Of a DNA stretch of 64,000 nucleotides, positions 52,781-63,790 are shown piece after piece. A program made the translations under genes and the position numbers. The stretch's first letter is position 1. Each line of letters opens with the position of its first letter. Below the pieces are notes generated by a model. The model searched no databases, was not told the DNA's origin, and worked only from the letters and a program-made list of their open reading frames with translations. The DNA is from Thermincola carboxydiphila (GTDB lineage Bacteria > Bacillota > Thermincolia > Thermincolales > UBA2595), in NCBI GenBank assembly GCA_016841045.1, contig JAENZX010000014.1, positions 1 through 64,000 on the forward strand, written 5' to 3'.

Positions 52781-54316
52781 GTGTTAAAAGAAAAAGTATC
52801 ACAACTTAACCAACAAAAAGCGGGTGTAATTTTATCGTATAGTTCAATGATATTAGGCTATGGGATTGCCATTGTATATACACCTCTTATGCTTCGTCTC
52901 TTGGGACAAAGTGAATACGGGCTTTATAATTTAGTAGCATCCGTAGTAAGTTATTTAGGTTTGCTGAACTTTGGTTTCGGTAGTGCCTATATAAGATATT
53001 ATTCACGTTACAAAGTAAATAATGAACAAACAAATATTGACAAATTAAACGGTATGTTCTTAATTGTTTTTTCAATTATTGGACTTATAGCGCTTGGGGC
53101 TGGGACAATACTCGTTCTAAATACAGAAACTATTCTTGGTAATAAGTTATCCATGGGTGAGATTTCCACGGCTAAGATATTAATGGCTACTATGATATTT
53201 AACATCGTTATATCATTTCCAGTCACAGTTTTCACTTCCCATATTACTGCAAATGAAAGGTATGTTTTTCAAAAGGCTGTCCAGCTTTTTAAAGTCCTTG
53301 TTAACCCAATTATTGTAGTACCCGTGTTATTGTTTGGGTATAAATCTGTTGGAATGGTAATGGCTACCACAATAATTAGCATTTTTGCCGAAATATGTAA
53401 TGTGGTCTATTGCTTCAAAAAGCTTAAAATAAGTTTTATGTTTAAGCAGTTTGATTTTATTTTAATGAAAGAAATTACAATTTTTTCATCATTTATATTT
53501 ATTAATATCATTATTGACCAGATTAACTGGAATGTAGACAAATTCATCTTAGGTAGATTTCACGGTACAGTTGCTGTGGCAATATACGGATTGGCGGCAC
53601 AACTTAATGGATACTATCTGTCTTTATCTACTGCAATATCTAGTGTTTTTATACCACAAGTAAATAGAATGGTGGCATTAAATAATGATAGTGATCAATT
53701 AACAGATTTGTTTACCAGAGTTGGGCGGATCCAGTTTATACTACTTTCTCTTATTTGTTCTGCGATTGTATTTTTCGGTCGGCCTTTTATACACCTTTGG
53801 GCCGGGAGCGATTATAGTGATTCCTATATTATTATGTTGATATTAGTGATTCCTGTAACGGTCCCCTTGATACAAAACTTGGGAATTGAAATTCAAAAGG
53901 CCAAGAATATGCATCAATTTCGTTCTTTGGTCTATTTTTTAATAGCACTGGGTAATGTGGGTTTAAGTATTCCTTTGGGAAAGTTATATGGCGGAGTCGG
54001 TTGTGCAATAGGAACAGCAATTTCTTTGTTATTTGGAAATGTTTTAATCATGAATTGGTTTTATCATAATAAAATTGGGCTAGATATGAAATATTTCTGG
54101 AAGCAGATCTTGGTGTTTGTTCCTTCGTTGTTACCACCGATTGTAGTCGGAATATTTTTATTATCAATGGATTTTCATAGCATCATTTTGTTACTATTAG
54201 GCGGCATAGCTTATACAATAGTATTTAGCTTTTCTCTATGGTTCTTAGGAATGAATCAGTATGAGAAAGATTTGATATGTAAACCTTTTGCAAAGATATT
54301 AAGAAAACTAGCCTAA
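52781..54316 (+). CDS. Wzx-like polysaccharide flippase
   Basis: 511 residues with about 12-14 membrane helices and the MATE/Wzx starting pattern LGQSEYGLYNLVASVVSYLGLLNFGFGSAYIRY. It flips lipid-linked repeat units across the membrane. GTG start after GGGAGAATAA. Confidence 0.93.
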   Translation: MLKEKVSQLNQQKAGVILSYSSMILGYGIAIVYTPLMLRLLGQSEYGLYNLVASVVSYLGLLNFGFGSAYIRYYSRYKVNNEQTNIDKLNGMFLIVFSIIGLIALGAGTILVLNTETILGNKLSMGEISTAKILMATMIFNIVISFPVTVFTSHITANERYVFQKAVQLFKVLVNPIIVVPVLLFGYKSVGMVMATTIISIFAEICNVVYCFKKLKISFMFKQFDFILMKEITIFSSFIFINIIIDQINWNVDKFILGRFHGTVAVAIYGLAAQLNGYYLSLSTAISSVFIPQVNRMVALNNDSDQLTDLFTRVGRIQFILLSLICSAIVFFGRPFIHLWAGSDYSDSYIIMLILVIPVTVPLIQNLGIEIQKAKNMHQFRSLVYFLIALGNVGLSIPLGKLYGGVGCAIGTAISLLFGNVLIMNWFYHNKIGLDMKYFWKQILVFVPSLLPPIVVGIFLLSMDFHSIILLLLGGIAYTIVFSFSLWFLGMNQYEKDLICKPFAKILRKLA

Positions 54317-54325
54317 TCAACAGAA

Positions 54326-55540
54326 ATGTTGGTCGACTTTGTGGTCTGTGGGGTGAATCCAATCATTACAAGGACTGAAAAAAAGTACTGCACTGGATGC
54401 CATGCTTGTTTATGTAGTTGCCCAGAAAATTGTATTTCAATGGTTAATGATACTGAAGGCTTTTGGTATCCGCATATTTGCGCAGAAAAATGTATAGACT
54501 GCGGTATTTGCGAGAGAGTCTGTCCTGTCCTGAATAAAGTAAAACCACATTCTCATGAACCAAAAGCCTATGCTTGTTATACAAAAGACGAGGCAGTCAG
54601 AGAGAACAGTTCATCTGGGGGAGTGTTTACTGTAATAGCAGAGTCGGTGATTGATTCCGGCGGTGTAGTATTCGGTGCAATCATTGATGAACATTTTAGC
54701 GTTATGCATAGTTGCGTAGAGAATAAAGAACAGTTAGCAAGATTTCGCGGTTCAAAATACGTGCAGAGTAGGATTCACATTACTTATAAGGAAGCACAAA
54801 GTTTTTTAAAACAGGGCCGACAAGTATTGTTTTCGGGAACACCTTGTCAGATCGAGGGTTTGAAATCTTATTTGAGAAAAGAATATGAAAATTTAATTTG
54901 CCTCGATATAATCTGTCATGGAGTTCCAAGTCCTCTGGTTTGGAAAAAGTATATCAAGTTCAAAGAAACTGCGATGGAATCCAAAGCTATTGCTGCTTCC
55001 TTCAGAGATAAAACGGAAGGTTGGAAGAAATTTTCTCTTGTTATAAAGTATGATAACGATAAAGAATACAGAGCAAATATGTTAAAAGATACCTATTTAC
55101 AGGGCTTTCTGAAAAATGTCTACTTAAGACCTTCCTGTTATAATTGTTCTTTCAAAACTGAACACAGACGGTCCGACATCACTCTAGCGGATTTTTGGGG
55201 AATTGGGAAAATTGTTCCTGAGATGGATGATGACAAGGGAACCTCCTTGCTGATAATTCATTCAGACAAAGGACAACAGGCATTTGTTAGGACGAAGCAT
55301 AATATGACTGCAATGGAAGTGGATTTTAAGAAAGCTATAAGCTTTAATTCGGCGATGATTAAATCGGTAAGATTGAATCCTTATAGACAATGCTTTTTTT
55401 CAGAGATGGATGATGCCAACATTGAGGTGCTTATAAAGAAATATTGTAGAGATACAACTTTGATGCTTGCTAAAAAGAGACTAAAAGCTGCTATAAATTA
55501 TGTTGCAAATTATTTTATTAAATCACTGAGGTCTTTTTGA
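54326..55540 (+). CDS. FrhB-like Fe-S protein (coenzyme F420 hydrogenase beta-subunit family)
   Basis: 404 residues. An N-terminal double ferredoxin domain ([24 protein letters not shown]) is followed by the FrhB N- and C-terminal domains with [23 protein letters not shown] and [16 protein letters not shown]. Family members in polysaccharide clusters often sit beside pyruvyl transferases; a redox sugar modification is likely but undefined. The start is uncertain: no ribosome site before ATG 54326; GTG 54353 is an alternative. Confidence 0.85.
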   Translation: MLVDFVVCGVNPIITRTEKKYCTGCHACLCSCPENCISMVNDTEGFWYPHICAEKCIDCGICERVCPVLNKVKPHSHEPKAYACYTKDEAVRENSSSGGVFTVIAESVIDSGGVVFGAIIDEHFSVMHSCVENKEQLARFRGSKYVQSRIHITYKEAQSFLKQGRQVLFSGTPCQIEGLKSYLRKEYENLICLDIICHGVPSPLVWKKYIKFKETAMESKAIAASFRDKTEGWKKFSLVIKYDNDKEYRANMLKDTYLQGFLKNVYLRPSCYNCSFKTEHRRSDITLADFWGIGKIVPEMDDDKGTSLLIIHSDKGQQAFVRTKHNMTAMEVDFKKAISFNSAMIKSVRLNPYRQCFFSEMDDANIEVLIKKYCRDTTLMLAKKRLKAAINYVANYFIKSLRSF

Positions 55541-55577
55541 AAGCAAAATAACTGTTACTAGGAGGCATTTTATTATT

Positions 55578-56744
55578 ATGAAAATAACCATAGCAGGTAT
55601 GGGCTACGTTGGTTTATCAAACGCTGTTCTACTAGCCCAGCATAATGAAGTAACAGCTCTTGATATCATTCAAGAAAAAGTCGATATGGTCAATAGAAAA
55701 GAGTCTCCAATAATAGATAAAGAAATACAACAATTCTTAACAACCAAGAAATTAAATCTAACAGCAACCACAGACAATTATAAAGCGTATAAAGATGCTG
55801 AGTTTGTTATTATAGCAACACCTACCGATTATGATCCTGATAAAAACTATTTCAACACCAGGACTGTAGAGAGTGTTATTGCAACAGTACTTGCTATAAA
55901 TCCTGATGCAGTGATGGTTATTAAATCAACTGTACCAGTAGGATATACCCAACAAGTAAAAGAGATGTTTGATACAGACAACGTTATTTTCTCACCGGAG
56001 TTTTTAAGGGAAGGACAAGCTCTTTATGATAATTTATATCCGTCAAGAATAATTGTAGGAGAAAAATCAGAAAGAGCAGAGAAGTTTGCAAACCTTTTGA
56101 TCCATGGAGCACTAAAAAAAGATATTCCGGTACTTTACACAGACCCAACAGAAGCAGAGGCAATTAAATTATTTGCAAATACATATCTGGCCTTGCGGGT
56201 TGCTTTTTTCAATGAATTAGATACTTATGCGGAAGTCAGGGAATTAAACACCAAACAAATTATAGAAGGGGTTTGCTTAGATCCGCGAATAGGAAGTCAC
56301 TACAATAATCCTTCCTTTGGGTATGGTGGATATTGCCTGCCAAAAGATACAAAGCAGCTAAGGGCAAATTATCATGATGTTCCCAATAACATAGTTGGGG
56401 CAATAGTAGATGCAAACAGAACAAGAAAAGATCATATAGCTGATATGATAATAAAAAACAATCCTAAGACTGTTGGGATATATAGGTTAACAATGAAGAC
56501 AGATTCTGATAACTTTAGAGCTTCATCAATACAGGGTGTAATGAAGCGAATTAAGGGCAAAGGGGTAGAAGTTGTAGTATATGAACCTGCATTAAAAGAA
56601 GATAATTTTTATAACTCAAGGGTTATGAGAGATGTAGATGAATTTAAGAAAATTTCAGATGTAATAGTTGCAAACAGAATGTTTGAGGATCTAAATGATG
56701 TTGAGGAAAAAGTATACACAAGAGATTTATATAACAGAGACTAA
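55578..56744 (+). CDS. ugd: UDP-glucose/UDP-sugar 6-dehydrogenase
   Basis: 388 residues, the short class. Rossmann motif [34 protein letters not shown], and the catalytic Cys in [16 protein letters not shown]. It makes UDP-glucuronate or a related uronate. ATG after AGGAGG. Confidence 0.94.
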   Translation: MKITIAGMGYVGLSNAVLLAQHNEVTALDIIQEKVDMVNRKESPIIDKEIQQFLTTKKLNLTATTDNYKAYKDAEFVIIATPTDYDPDKNYFNTRTVESVIATVLAINPDAVMVIKSTVPVGYTQQVKEMFDTDNVIFSPEFLREGQALYDNLYPSRIIVGEKSERAEKFANLLIHGALKKDIPVLYTDPTEAEAIKLFANTYLALRVAFFNELDTYAEVRELNTKQIIEGVCLDPRIGSHYNNPSFGYGGYCLPKDTKQLRANYHDVPNNIVGAIVDANRTRKDHIADMIIKNNPKTVGIYRLTMKTDSDNFRASSIQGVMKRIKGKGVEVVVYEPALKEDNFYNSRVMRDVDEFKKISDVIVANRMFEDLNDVEEKVYTRDLYNRD

Positions 56745-56801
56745 CAGATAGTATAGTCTGGGTTAATTGGGCTACCGTATCGGGGCGGAGGGGTTAAGAA
56801 C

Positions 56802-58733
56802 ATGAACTACCATTTAAGATTATTCTTATTAGAGCTAATAGACTCTATCATCATCACGATTGCAGTCTTATTAGCCTACCTACTCAGGTTTGATTTCCAC
56901 ATACAACCGCGTTATCTGACTGTAATTCCCTATGTTATCATTATGAATATTATTCTTACTCTTCCCGCTTTTGTTAGGTTTAAAATATACCGTAGGGTAT
57001 GGCAGTATGCCAGTATTGGAGAACTTGTTTCCTTGTTTAAAGCCATAACCCTTTCACAAATACTTTTCTTCATAATTCATTCCATTGTTCAATCCAATTT
57101 TCCTCAACATATAGTTCCCCGGTCTATATTTCTATTGTCCTGGATGTTAATTATCCTTGGAGTTGGTAGTTCGCGCTTCGCCTGGAGAATGTTTCGGGAT
57201 TCATATATGAAAATACAGCCTCACCATCGAAGAACCCTGATTGTTGGGGCTGGAAAAGCAGGTGTTTTGATTGCAAAAGAGCTAAAGCACTCAGCTGACT
57301 CAGAACTATATCCTGTTGCCTTCATTGATGATGACGAAACTAAATGGAAGTTGGAAGTTATGGGGCTTCCGGTGCTGGGAGGCAGGGAGCGAATTCCATT
57401 TGTTTTCCAAGAGTATGCAATTGAAAAAATTATCATTTCAATGCCTTCAGCATCAAGGGATGAAATAGCAAAAATTATAGATGTCTGTAAAACCACTAAG
57501 GCAAAAATTAAAATATTACCCCGTGTATCAGACCTTATAAACAAGAAAATATCAATAAGTACTATTCGGGAAGTTAGTGTGGAAGACTTACTGGGCAGGG
57601 AGCCTGTTGAGGTTGACCTGGAAGGAATAGCAAATTATGTTACTGACCAGGTGGTACTAGTTACAGGAGCGGGTGGTTCAATTGGGTCTGAACTCTGTCG
57701 CCAAATTGCCCCTTTTAATCCTAAAAAGTTATTGCTGCTGGGGCATGGTGAAAACAGTATTTATGAGATAGAAGTCGAGTTGAGGAAGACATTTCCCACC
57801 TTAAAACTTGATACAGTAATAGCAGACGTTCGAGACCAGCAGAGAATTAAGGGGGTTTTTAGTACATACCGCCCTGCGGTGGTGTTTCATGCTGCTGCTC
57901 ATAAACATGTTCCGCTTATGGAGCATAATTCTATTGAAGCAGTAAAAAACAACATTTTTGGGACAAAAAATGTTGCAGAGTGTGCTCATGAATATGGTTC
58001 ACTGCGTTTTGTAATGATTTCAACTGATAAAGCTGTAAACCCAACCAGCGTTATGGGGGCAACCAAACGAGTTGCGGAAATGATTATTCAGGACTTAAGC
58101 AGAATCAGTAAAACCAAATTTGTTTTTGTGAGGTTTGGAAACGTGCTGGGGAGCAGGGGAAGTGTCATACCCTTATTTCAGCAGCAAATTCGCGATGGCG
58201 GACCTGTTACGATAACCCATCCTGATATAGTCCGTTATTTTATGACCATTCCCGAAGCAGTTCAACTGGTAATTCAGGCTGGAGCGCTGGCCGAAGGCGG
58301 CGAAATTTTCGTTTTAGACATGGGTAAACCGGTAAAAATAGTAGATCTAGCAAAAGATTTGATTCAATTATCGGGGTTTGAGCCGTTTAAGGATATTAAA
58401 ATAGTATTTACAGGTCTTCGGCCGGGAGAAAAACTATTTGAAGAAGTTTTAACCAATGAGGAGGGTATTTCGGCAACAAAGCATAACAGGATTTTTGTAG
58501 GTAAGCATATTGATTATTCGTGGGAAAGAGTTCAATTTATGATTCGTAAGCTGGAACAGGTGGTATATAGAAAAGGTGATAGTAATCCGAACGAAATAAG
58601 GGATTTATTGAGCCAGTTAGTACCTACATATAGTTATAAGAACCAATCAGAACAAATTAATCTAGCATTTAAAGAAATAAATTTATCAAAAACTGAAGCA
58701 GCTGCTGGCTTGCACGATGATGAGAACGACTGA
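56802..58733 (+). CDS. CapD/WbpM-type nucleotide-sugar 4,6-dehydratase
   Basis: 643 residues: four membrane helices (to about 135), a CoA-binding-like Rossmann domain and an SDR domain. VTGAGGSIGSELCRQI binds NAD; STDKAVNPTSVMGATKR has the M-x3-K active site typical of this group. It forms a 4-keto-6-deoxy UDP-HexNAc for rare sugar synthesis. ATG after GGCGGAGGGG. Confidence 0.94.
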   Translation: MNYHLRLFLLELIDSIIITIAVLLAYLLRFDFHIQPRYLTVIPYVIIMNIILTLPAFVRFKIYRRVWQYASIGELVSLFKAITLSQILFFIIHSIVQSNFPQHIVPRSIFLLSWMLIILGVGSSRFAWRMFRDSYMKIQPHHRRTLIVGAGKAGVLIAKELKHSADSELYPVAFIDDDETKWKLEVMGLPVLGGRERIPFVFQEYAIEKIIISMPSASRDEIAKIIDVCKTTKAKIKILPRVSDLINKKISISTIREVSVEDLLGREPVEVDLEGIANYVTDQVVLVTGAGGSIGSELCRQIAPFNPKKLLLLGHGENSIYEIEVELRKTFPTLKLDTVIADVRDQQRIKGVFSTYRPAVVFHAAAHKHVPLMEHNSIEAVKNNIFGTKNVAECAHEYGSLRFVMISTDKAVNPTSVMGATKRVAEMIIQDLSRISKTKFVFVRFGNVLGSRGSVIPLFQQQIRDGGPVTITHPDIVRYFMTIPEAVQLVIQAGALAEGGEIFVLDMGKPVKIVDLAKDLIQLSGFEPFKDIKIVFTGLRPGEKLFEEVLTNEEGISATKHNRIFVGKHIDYSWERVQFMIRKLEQVVYRKGDSNPNEIRDLLSQLVPTYSYKNQSEQINLAFKEINLSKTEAAAGLHDDEND

Positions 58734-58765
58734 TTAGATCTGGTTCAGAACTAGGGTGAATTTCT

Positions 58766-59734
58766 TTGGCATTTTTTAAATTCTTGCCCAAACTTATTTC
58801 ATATGTACTGTTAATTGCCCTTATAAGCATAATAGCTGTTATATCACTTGTTTATTATGGCTTTCGGATAGAGCCAGGTTTCATTGCCGTTAATAGAATA
58901 AGTGTACGAATAAAGAACCTTCCTAATGAACTTGAAGGGCTTAAAATTGTCCAAGTTTCCGATTTGCATGGTAAAGAATTCTCAGAAGATAAGTTGATTA
59001 AGAAACTAAATGATCTTAAACCTGATATTGTGGCAATTACAGGAGACACTCTGGATAACAGTATAATTGATTATGACTACATTGTTCGTACGCTCAGACC
59101 AGTACAGTCCAAGTTTGGTAAGTTTTTTGTTTATGGTAACAATGAATTTGGAAGAAAACTGTCAAGAACCGAAATGGACAGAGCCTATAGCAAAGCTGAG
59201 GTAACCGTCTTAAATAACAGCAATTACAGGATAAATTATAAGGGTCAACATCTTTGGTTGATAGGAGTTGATGATCCAAATACTAATCATGATAGCCTGG
59301 ATAAAGCTTTAAAAGGAACGGATAAAGGGCCAAAGATACTTCTTTCTCATTCCCCAGAGATTATAAGTCAGGCAAGTAAAGCAGATATTGATTTGGTTTT
59401 AGCGGGTCATACCCACGGTGGACAAATTAAAATACCTGGGCTCAGTCAACATCAGGAACTACAAACTTGGTTGAATAGAATATTAAGTAAGGCAGCCCGG
59501 CTTTATAACAGAGGAATGGAATATGTGCATAAGCAGCCTTCAACAGTAAAGTTACCACAAGCTGAACTAATGTTTTCTTTTAATATGAAACCCGGTTATG
59601 AGGTTTATATTTCGGGTATGTTCAAGGTAGCAAACACCTTAATGTATGTAAATAGGGGCTTGGGAGAAACTTGGGTAGATATGCGGTTGTTTTCACCTCC
59701 TGAAATAACAGTTTTTGAGTTGACGGTAGAGTAG
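58766..59734 (+). CDS. Membrane-anchored metallophosphoesterase (YkuE-like)
   Basis: 322 residues: one N-terminal helix, then a calcineurin-type fold with VSDLHGKEFS, ITGDTLDN, GNNEFG, LLSHSP and LAGHTHGGQIKIPG. Family members hydrolyse phosphodiesters or UDP-lipids at the membrane. TTG start. Role may be in envelope turnover. Confidence 0.88.
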   Translation: MAFFKFLPKLISYVLLIALISIIAVISLVYYGFRIEPGFIAVNRISVRIKNLPNELEGLKIVQVSDLHGKEFSEDKLIKKLNDLKPDIVAITGDTLDNSIIDYDYIVRTLRPVQSKFGKFFVYGNNEFGRKLSRTEMDRAYSKAEVTVLNNSNYRINYKGQHLWLIGVDDPNTNHDSLDKALKGTDKGPKILLSHSPEIISQASKADIDLVLAGHTHGGQIKIPGLSQHQELQTWLNRILSKAARLYNRGMEYVHKQPSTVKLPQAELMFSFNMKPGYEVYISGMFKVANTLMYVNRGLGETWVDMRLFSPPEITVFELTVE

Positions 59735-59787
59735 GAAACAACGATTGGACCCTGATTTAAGCATCATGTTTTCTACCAAAATATTCC

Positions 59788-59816
59788 TTGTCCCAACAGG
59801 AAAATCCTGCTAAAAT
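59788..59816 (+). promoter_or_regulatory. Promoter of the SLH protein gene
   Basis: TTGTCC (59788-59793) and TAAAAT (59811-59816), 17-base spacer. Confidence 0.55.
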
Positions 59817-59825
59817 ATTATTATC

Positions 59826-59871
59826 TATATGTATCACCAAATACATATAACTATTCCACGAAAGGAGGTGA
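59826..59871 (+). promoter_or_regulatory. 5' hairpin and strong ribosome site of the SLH gene
   Basis: Stem TATATGTAT / ATACATATA (59826-59834 / 59841-59849) close to the predicted 5' end, then AAAGGAGGTGA at 59861-59871. A 5' hairpin before a strong site often stabilises abundant surface-protein mRNAs. Confidence 0.6.
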
Positions 59872-59878
59872 AACGAAC

Positions 59879-61705
59879 ATGTGGAACTTTACAAGAACGC
59901 GTCAAACCGCAGGGAACATTTGCCTGGTCCTGTTTACTGCATTCCTATTCACCATTTTGGTGAGCCCGTTTGCTATGGTTGGGAATGCTGAAGCGGCTGG
60001 GATGACCTTTGTGGAGAAAAACTCTGACGATCAGTGGGCTACCGCTGCAGAGAAAGATGTTTTCACCAGTGCCAGTGGGTATCAGCTGCTCGTTAACTTA
60101 GCCGTTCCTCTCAGTGATCCTAATTTTAACTCATTAAAGATCGACTTTGATTTTGACGGTGACAAGGTAATTAGCGTTTACGCTAAAGACATAGTTAATG
60201 GCAGTGTGTATGATACCACCTATGGCCAGGTCTATTCACTAGTCTATACCCTTCCGGCTGGCTTCGAGCATCCCGTTTATACCACAGTGTATGGGAAACT
60301 TTATGTCGAAGGCACATCTCTCTTGGATGTAATATTAACTATGAACCTTAAACCACCAACGATAGTAGAAACATCTGAGGGTGTTCAGCTGCAGCCTGTG
60401 TCAGAGGGAGCAGCCGAAATGCCGGCTGGAAATTCAACTGTTACTTTGGCTGAAGGTCAGAAACTTGACCTGTCTACAGCCGTTGCTGCCGCAGCAGAAG
60501 GGGGCAGTATTACGGTAGCAGGACAGTCTAAGAACCTTGCCAGCTTTACTAGCGGCCAGCTCAATAATGTTAACCTGACATCTGTTTCCATTGGTACCAA
60601 AACGATAGTTGTTGAGAAGGCGGTACAATTGAAGGCCGATGCTCCGGTGGTGTTAAAGAACTCCAGCTTAACAGGAACCCTTGCCGCGACAGAGATCAAA
60701 ATTCCGGAGGATACTACAATCCTTGCACCTGCTGGATGGGATGGTAAGGTTCAACCGCCGGTACAGATCACTTCTCCTGATACGACAGGGGCCCCAGCAG
60801 ATTATACTATTGGGGACACGGTAATCGAGGTTGGATCAAGTAACGTACCACTTATCTTTGATAAGCCGATTATCATAGTGCTTCCGGGTGTAAAAGGCAA
60901 GGTGGCTTACAAGGAGCCGAATTCTGACAGCTGGACGACAATTACTCAAGACGCCGGTGACTATGACAACCCGACTGTGCCTGCATTCCCTGGTGAAGCA
61001 TACGTTACCAATGGTACCGACACCAAGATTATCACCTGGCACGCTACTCAATTTGCTGCGTTAGAAGCTACTATCAGCGGTGACGGCAACAGCCCTGGTG
61101 GCAACAGCTCCGGTGGCGGTGGCGCTATTGTACCTAACAGCCTGTACAGCTTTAACGATATTACCAGCCATTGGGCTAAGGATGATATTCAGTTCATGGT
61201 GGATAAAGGTATCGTTAAGGGTATGACTGCTGACAGCTTCGTGCCTAATGCCAATATCACAAGAGCACAATTTGCTACCTTATTGGTGAATACTTTAGGA
61301 CTCACGGAAGTAAGACCTGAGAAAGCTACCTTTAAGGATGTAAACAATAGTGCCTGGTATTACGGTATGGTTGAGACCGCAGCAACCAACAGCTTAGTTT
61401 CAGGGTATAAGGATGGATCCTTCAAGCCTGAAGGAAAGATTACCCGTCAAGAAATGGCAGCTATGATTGCAAATGCACTCACTGCTAAGGGTAAGAGTGT
61501 TGCTTCCGGTGAAGCTGCACAACTGCTGAGCAAGTTCAACGATAAACAACAAATCGATGGATGGGCTCAGAATAGTGTAGCATTAGCTGTTAAGGAAGGC
61601 ATTATTAGCGGACGTACTGCGAGTACTTTTGTACCGAAGGCTAACGCAACCAGGGCAGAAGGAACCGTAATGCTGAAGAAGGTTCTGGAAAATCTGGGAT
61701 TATAA
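59879..61705 (+). CDS. Surface protein with three SLH domains
   Basis: 608 residues: a signal peptide (about 1-40, ending AEA), a beta-rich middle with low complexity, a Gly/Ser hinge (about 402-416) and three SLH domains (about 420-608) with ITRAQ, ITRQE and ATRAE. SLH domains bind pyruvylated secondary wall polymer, and a pyruvyl transferase lies in the cluster to the left. Probable S-layer or S-layer-associated protein. Confidence 0.9.
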   Translation: MWNFTRTRQTAGNICLVLFTAFLFTILVSPFAMVGNAEAAGMTFVEKNSDDQWATAAEKDVFTSASGYQLLVNLAVPLSDPNFNSLKIDFDFDGDKVISVYAKDIVNGSVYDTTYGQVYSLVYTLPAGFEHPVYTTVYGKLYVEGTSLLDVILTMNLKPPTIVETSEGVQLQPVSEGAAEMPAGNSTVTLAEGQKLDLSTAVAAAAEGGSITVAGQSKNLASFTSGQLNNVNLTSVSIGTKTIVVEKAVQLKADAPVVLKNSSLTGTLAATEIKIPEDTTILAPAGWDGKVQPPVQITSPDTTGAPADYTIGDTVIEVGSSNVPLIFDKPIIIVLPGVKGKVAYKEPNSDSWTTITQDAGDYDNPTVPAFPGEAYVTNGTDTKIITWHATQFAALEATISGDGNSPGGNSSGGGGAIVPNSLYSFNDITSHWAKDDIQFMVDKGIVKGMTADSFVPNANITRAQFATLLVNTLGLTEVRPEKATFKDVNNSAWYYGMVETAATNSLVSGYKDGSFKPEGKITRQEMAAMIANALTAKGKSVASGEAAQLLSKFNDKQQIDGWAQNSVALAVKEGIISGRTASTFVPKANATRAEGTVMLKKVLENLGL

Positions 61706-61721
61706 TTATTAGCACATGGGA

Positions 61722-61754
61722 GGGAGTCTCTTTTGAGGCTCTCTCTTTTTATTT
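61722..61754 (+). terminator. Terminator of the SLH gene
   Basis: GGGAGTCTC / GAGGCTCTC stem with TTTT loop followed by TCTTTTTATTT. Confidence 0.85.
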
Positions 61755-61820
61755 AGAGGGATTTCTTAGCCCACTGTGGAAAACACTAAAGAAAAATAAT
61801 ATCCAAAGGAAATTTAAAAG

Positions 61821-62408
61821 ATGAAAAGGCGACTAATCGGTTATTTATTAATCATTGGAATACTGACTTTTGGCTTAATATCGTACCGGCAGACCACACG
61901 GATTAAATCACTGCTTCCTCACTTACCTGCTCCTATAGCCAAAGAAAAGGTATTGGTAACTCCGGCTGGACAGGGGACTGAAGGCCTGATTATCAGTGAA
62001 TTGAGTGATGTATTAAATATCCGTAATCATTACATGTTTTGGGCCGAACCTCAGGATCTGAATGGTTACAACACCCTTGTTCTAGTGTTGGGCTTCAGTA
62101 AACAAGGTCTTTATTCAATTCATAAAACTCCCGAAGATGAAATCCAGAGGGTTAAATCGTTGGTTACTGCTGCACACAAAATAGGTATGCCTGTGGTAAT
62201 GCTGCATATAGGCGGTCAGGACCGCAGACGTCAGGTTGATGACCGCACCGCTGAGTTGATAGCTCCAATGCTGAGTTACATTATTGTTACACAGGATGGT
62301 GAACGGGACCGGTTTTTCACCAGACTGGCAGCCAAAAACAAAATCCCCCTGACGGTAGTCAAAGATGTTAAAGAAATCAAAGTGCCCTTTAATTCGGTGT
62401 TCAGGTAG
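61821..62408 (+). CDS. DUF6305-like membrane-anchored protein
   Basis: 195 residues: N-terminal helix (5-22), then an alpha/beta domain with VLVTPAGQGTEGLIISELSD, YNTLVLVLGFSKQGL, VVMLHIGGQDRRRQVDDRTAELIAP and IIVTQDGERDRFFTRLA. This pattern fits DUF6305 as I know it. Eight bases before a histidine kinase gene, so it may be its sensory partner. Function unknown. Confidence 0.6.
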   Translation: MKRRLIGYLLIIGILTFGLISYRQTTRIKSLLPHLPAPIAKEKVLVTPAGQGTEGLIISELSDVLNIRNHYMFWAEPQDLNGYNTLVLVLGFSKQGLYSIHKTPEDEIQRVKSLVTAAHKIGMPVVMLHIGGQDRRRQVDDRTAELIAPMLSYIIVTQDGERDRFFTRLAAKNKIPLTVVKDVKEIKVPFNSVFR

Positions 62409-62416
62409 GAGGAGCC

Positions 62417-63790
62417 ATGCGCACTATCAGTTCACGATTTATAATAAACAGTGTTTTTGCGCTGATACTGACTGGTATAAGTGCATATGAAGGCAGTTAC
62501 CGCCTGGAATCCATGAAGTTTGTCGGTTCCTTGGTCGAGGATGCCATAATAAAAGGTGATACCGGTCTTCTCGTATTAGCTGCTTTTGAATTAGTAATAG
62601 CTGATACTTTGTGGATGATTCCCGGTATCTTAAGCGGATTTCTGCTGGTGGACGTATGGAGGGAATTTCTGCCGGGGTCGTGGTGGATTAAGTACTTTCT
62701 GGTCTTGCCATGGGTGCTGGGAGTTCATCTGATAACAGCACTTCAGGGTTCAGGCTATAATATTATTGGTGTTGTATTAATTACCCTGCTTGCCATTGTA
62801 GCCATACTGGAGATGGGAGAAGTAAGACAAAGTTTCTTTCCTGTGGTTCTGGTTATATTTTCATTAACTATGTCTGTCAACTGGCTCAACATCGTTCCCG
62901 CACTTTCCAATATACCGCTCAGTCACGGTGATCTGGATGTTGGCATAAGACTTGCTGTGGAATTTTTGACCCGGGCTGATGTTCTTAATGTTGTAGGCTT
63001 GTTCTTTTCCATCTTCTTTTTCTTTACCAGCATTATTTCTACATTATTGGTAGCTGTATACCTGCGGAGAATCTCCCTTATGGAGGAAAACAGGAGAAAA
63101 GAAATCAGGCTGCAGGAAATGGAGGTACAGACCAGACAGGCCAGGGTGCTGCATGAAATGCATACTCTGGTTCATGACCTGAAAACACCGTTAATGACAA
63201 TAAGGGGACTAAATTCTCTGGTTGAAATGAACGCAGATAATGATCAGACACAGGAGTATTGTAGGAGAATAGATGCCTCGGTAGATAAAGTAAATGCCAT
63301 GATTTCGGAAATCCTTTATGACGAGGTGCGCAAAAAGATCACTGTTGAGGAACTTATTAAATACGTTAGGGCACATGTACTGGTCAAAAAAATGGGCCAG
63401 CAGGTGGCATTCGATATAGAAGACAACCTCCCGCTCTTGGAAATTAATGTTATCCGAATGAGCCGTGTGTTAATAAATATTATCGAAAATGCCTTCACAG
63501 CAACGGCAGGCGTTAGTGATGCCAGGATTAAAATAAAGGTTTACAGTGATGCGGAATGGGTTGTATTTGAAATACTAGACAATGGGAAGGGGATTTCAAA
63601 AAAAGACTTGGAAAAAGTCTGGAATTGGGGCTATAGTACCTTAAGTTCTTCCGGTTTAGGCCTGGCTTTTGTTAAACAAATTGTTGAAAACCATAAAGGA
63701 ACGGTGAATCTGGAAAGCTCCGAGAACCAGGGTACAAAAGTTACTATAAGGTTGGAAGGGGTCATGGAAAATGAAAATCCTGGTAATTGA
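62417..63790 (+). CDS. Membrane sensor histidine kinase
   Basis: 457 residues: about six membrane helices (to about 220), a coiled-coil linker, an H-box HDLKTPLMTIRGL, N-box NIIENAFTA, G1 DNGKGISKKDL and G2 GLGLAFVKQIVENHKG. Full HisKA-HATPase catalytic core. ATG after AGGAGG. Overlaps the response regulator by 20 bases. Confidence 0.92.
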   Translation: MRTISSRFIINSVFALILTGISAYEGSYRLESMKFVGSLVEDAIIKGDTGLLVLAAFELVIADTLWMIPGILSGFLLVDVWREFLPGSWWIKYFLVLPWVLGVHLITALQGSGYNIIGVVLITLLAIVAILEMGEVRQSFFPVVLVIFSLTMSVNWLNIVPALSNIPLSHGDLDVGIRLAVEFLTRADVLNVVGLFFSIFFFFTSIISTLLVAVYLRRISLMEENRRKEIRLQEMEVQTRQARVLHEMHTLVHDLKTPLMTIRGLNSLVEMNADNDQTQEYCRRIDASVDKVNAMISEILYDEVRKKITVEELIKYVRAHVLVKKMGQQVAFDIEDNLPLLEINVIRMSRVLINIIENAFTATAGVSDARIKIKVYSDAEWVVFEILDNGKGISKKDLEKVWNWGYSTLSSSGLGLAFVKQIVENHKGTVNLESSENQGTKVTIRLEGVMENENPGN

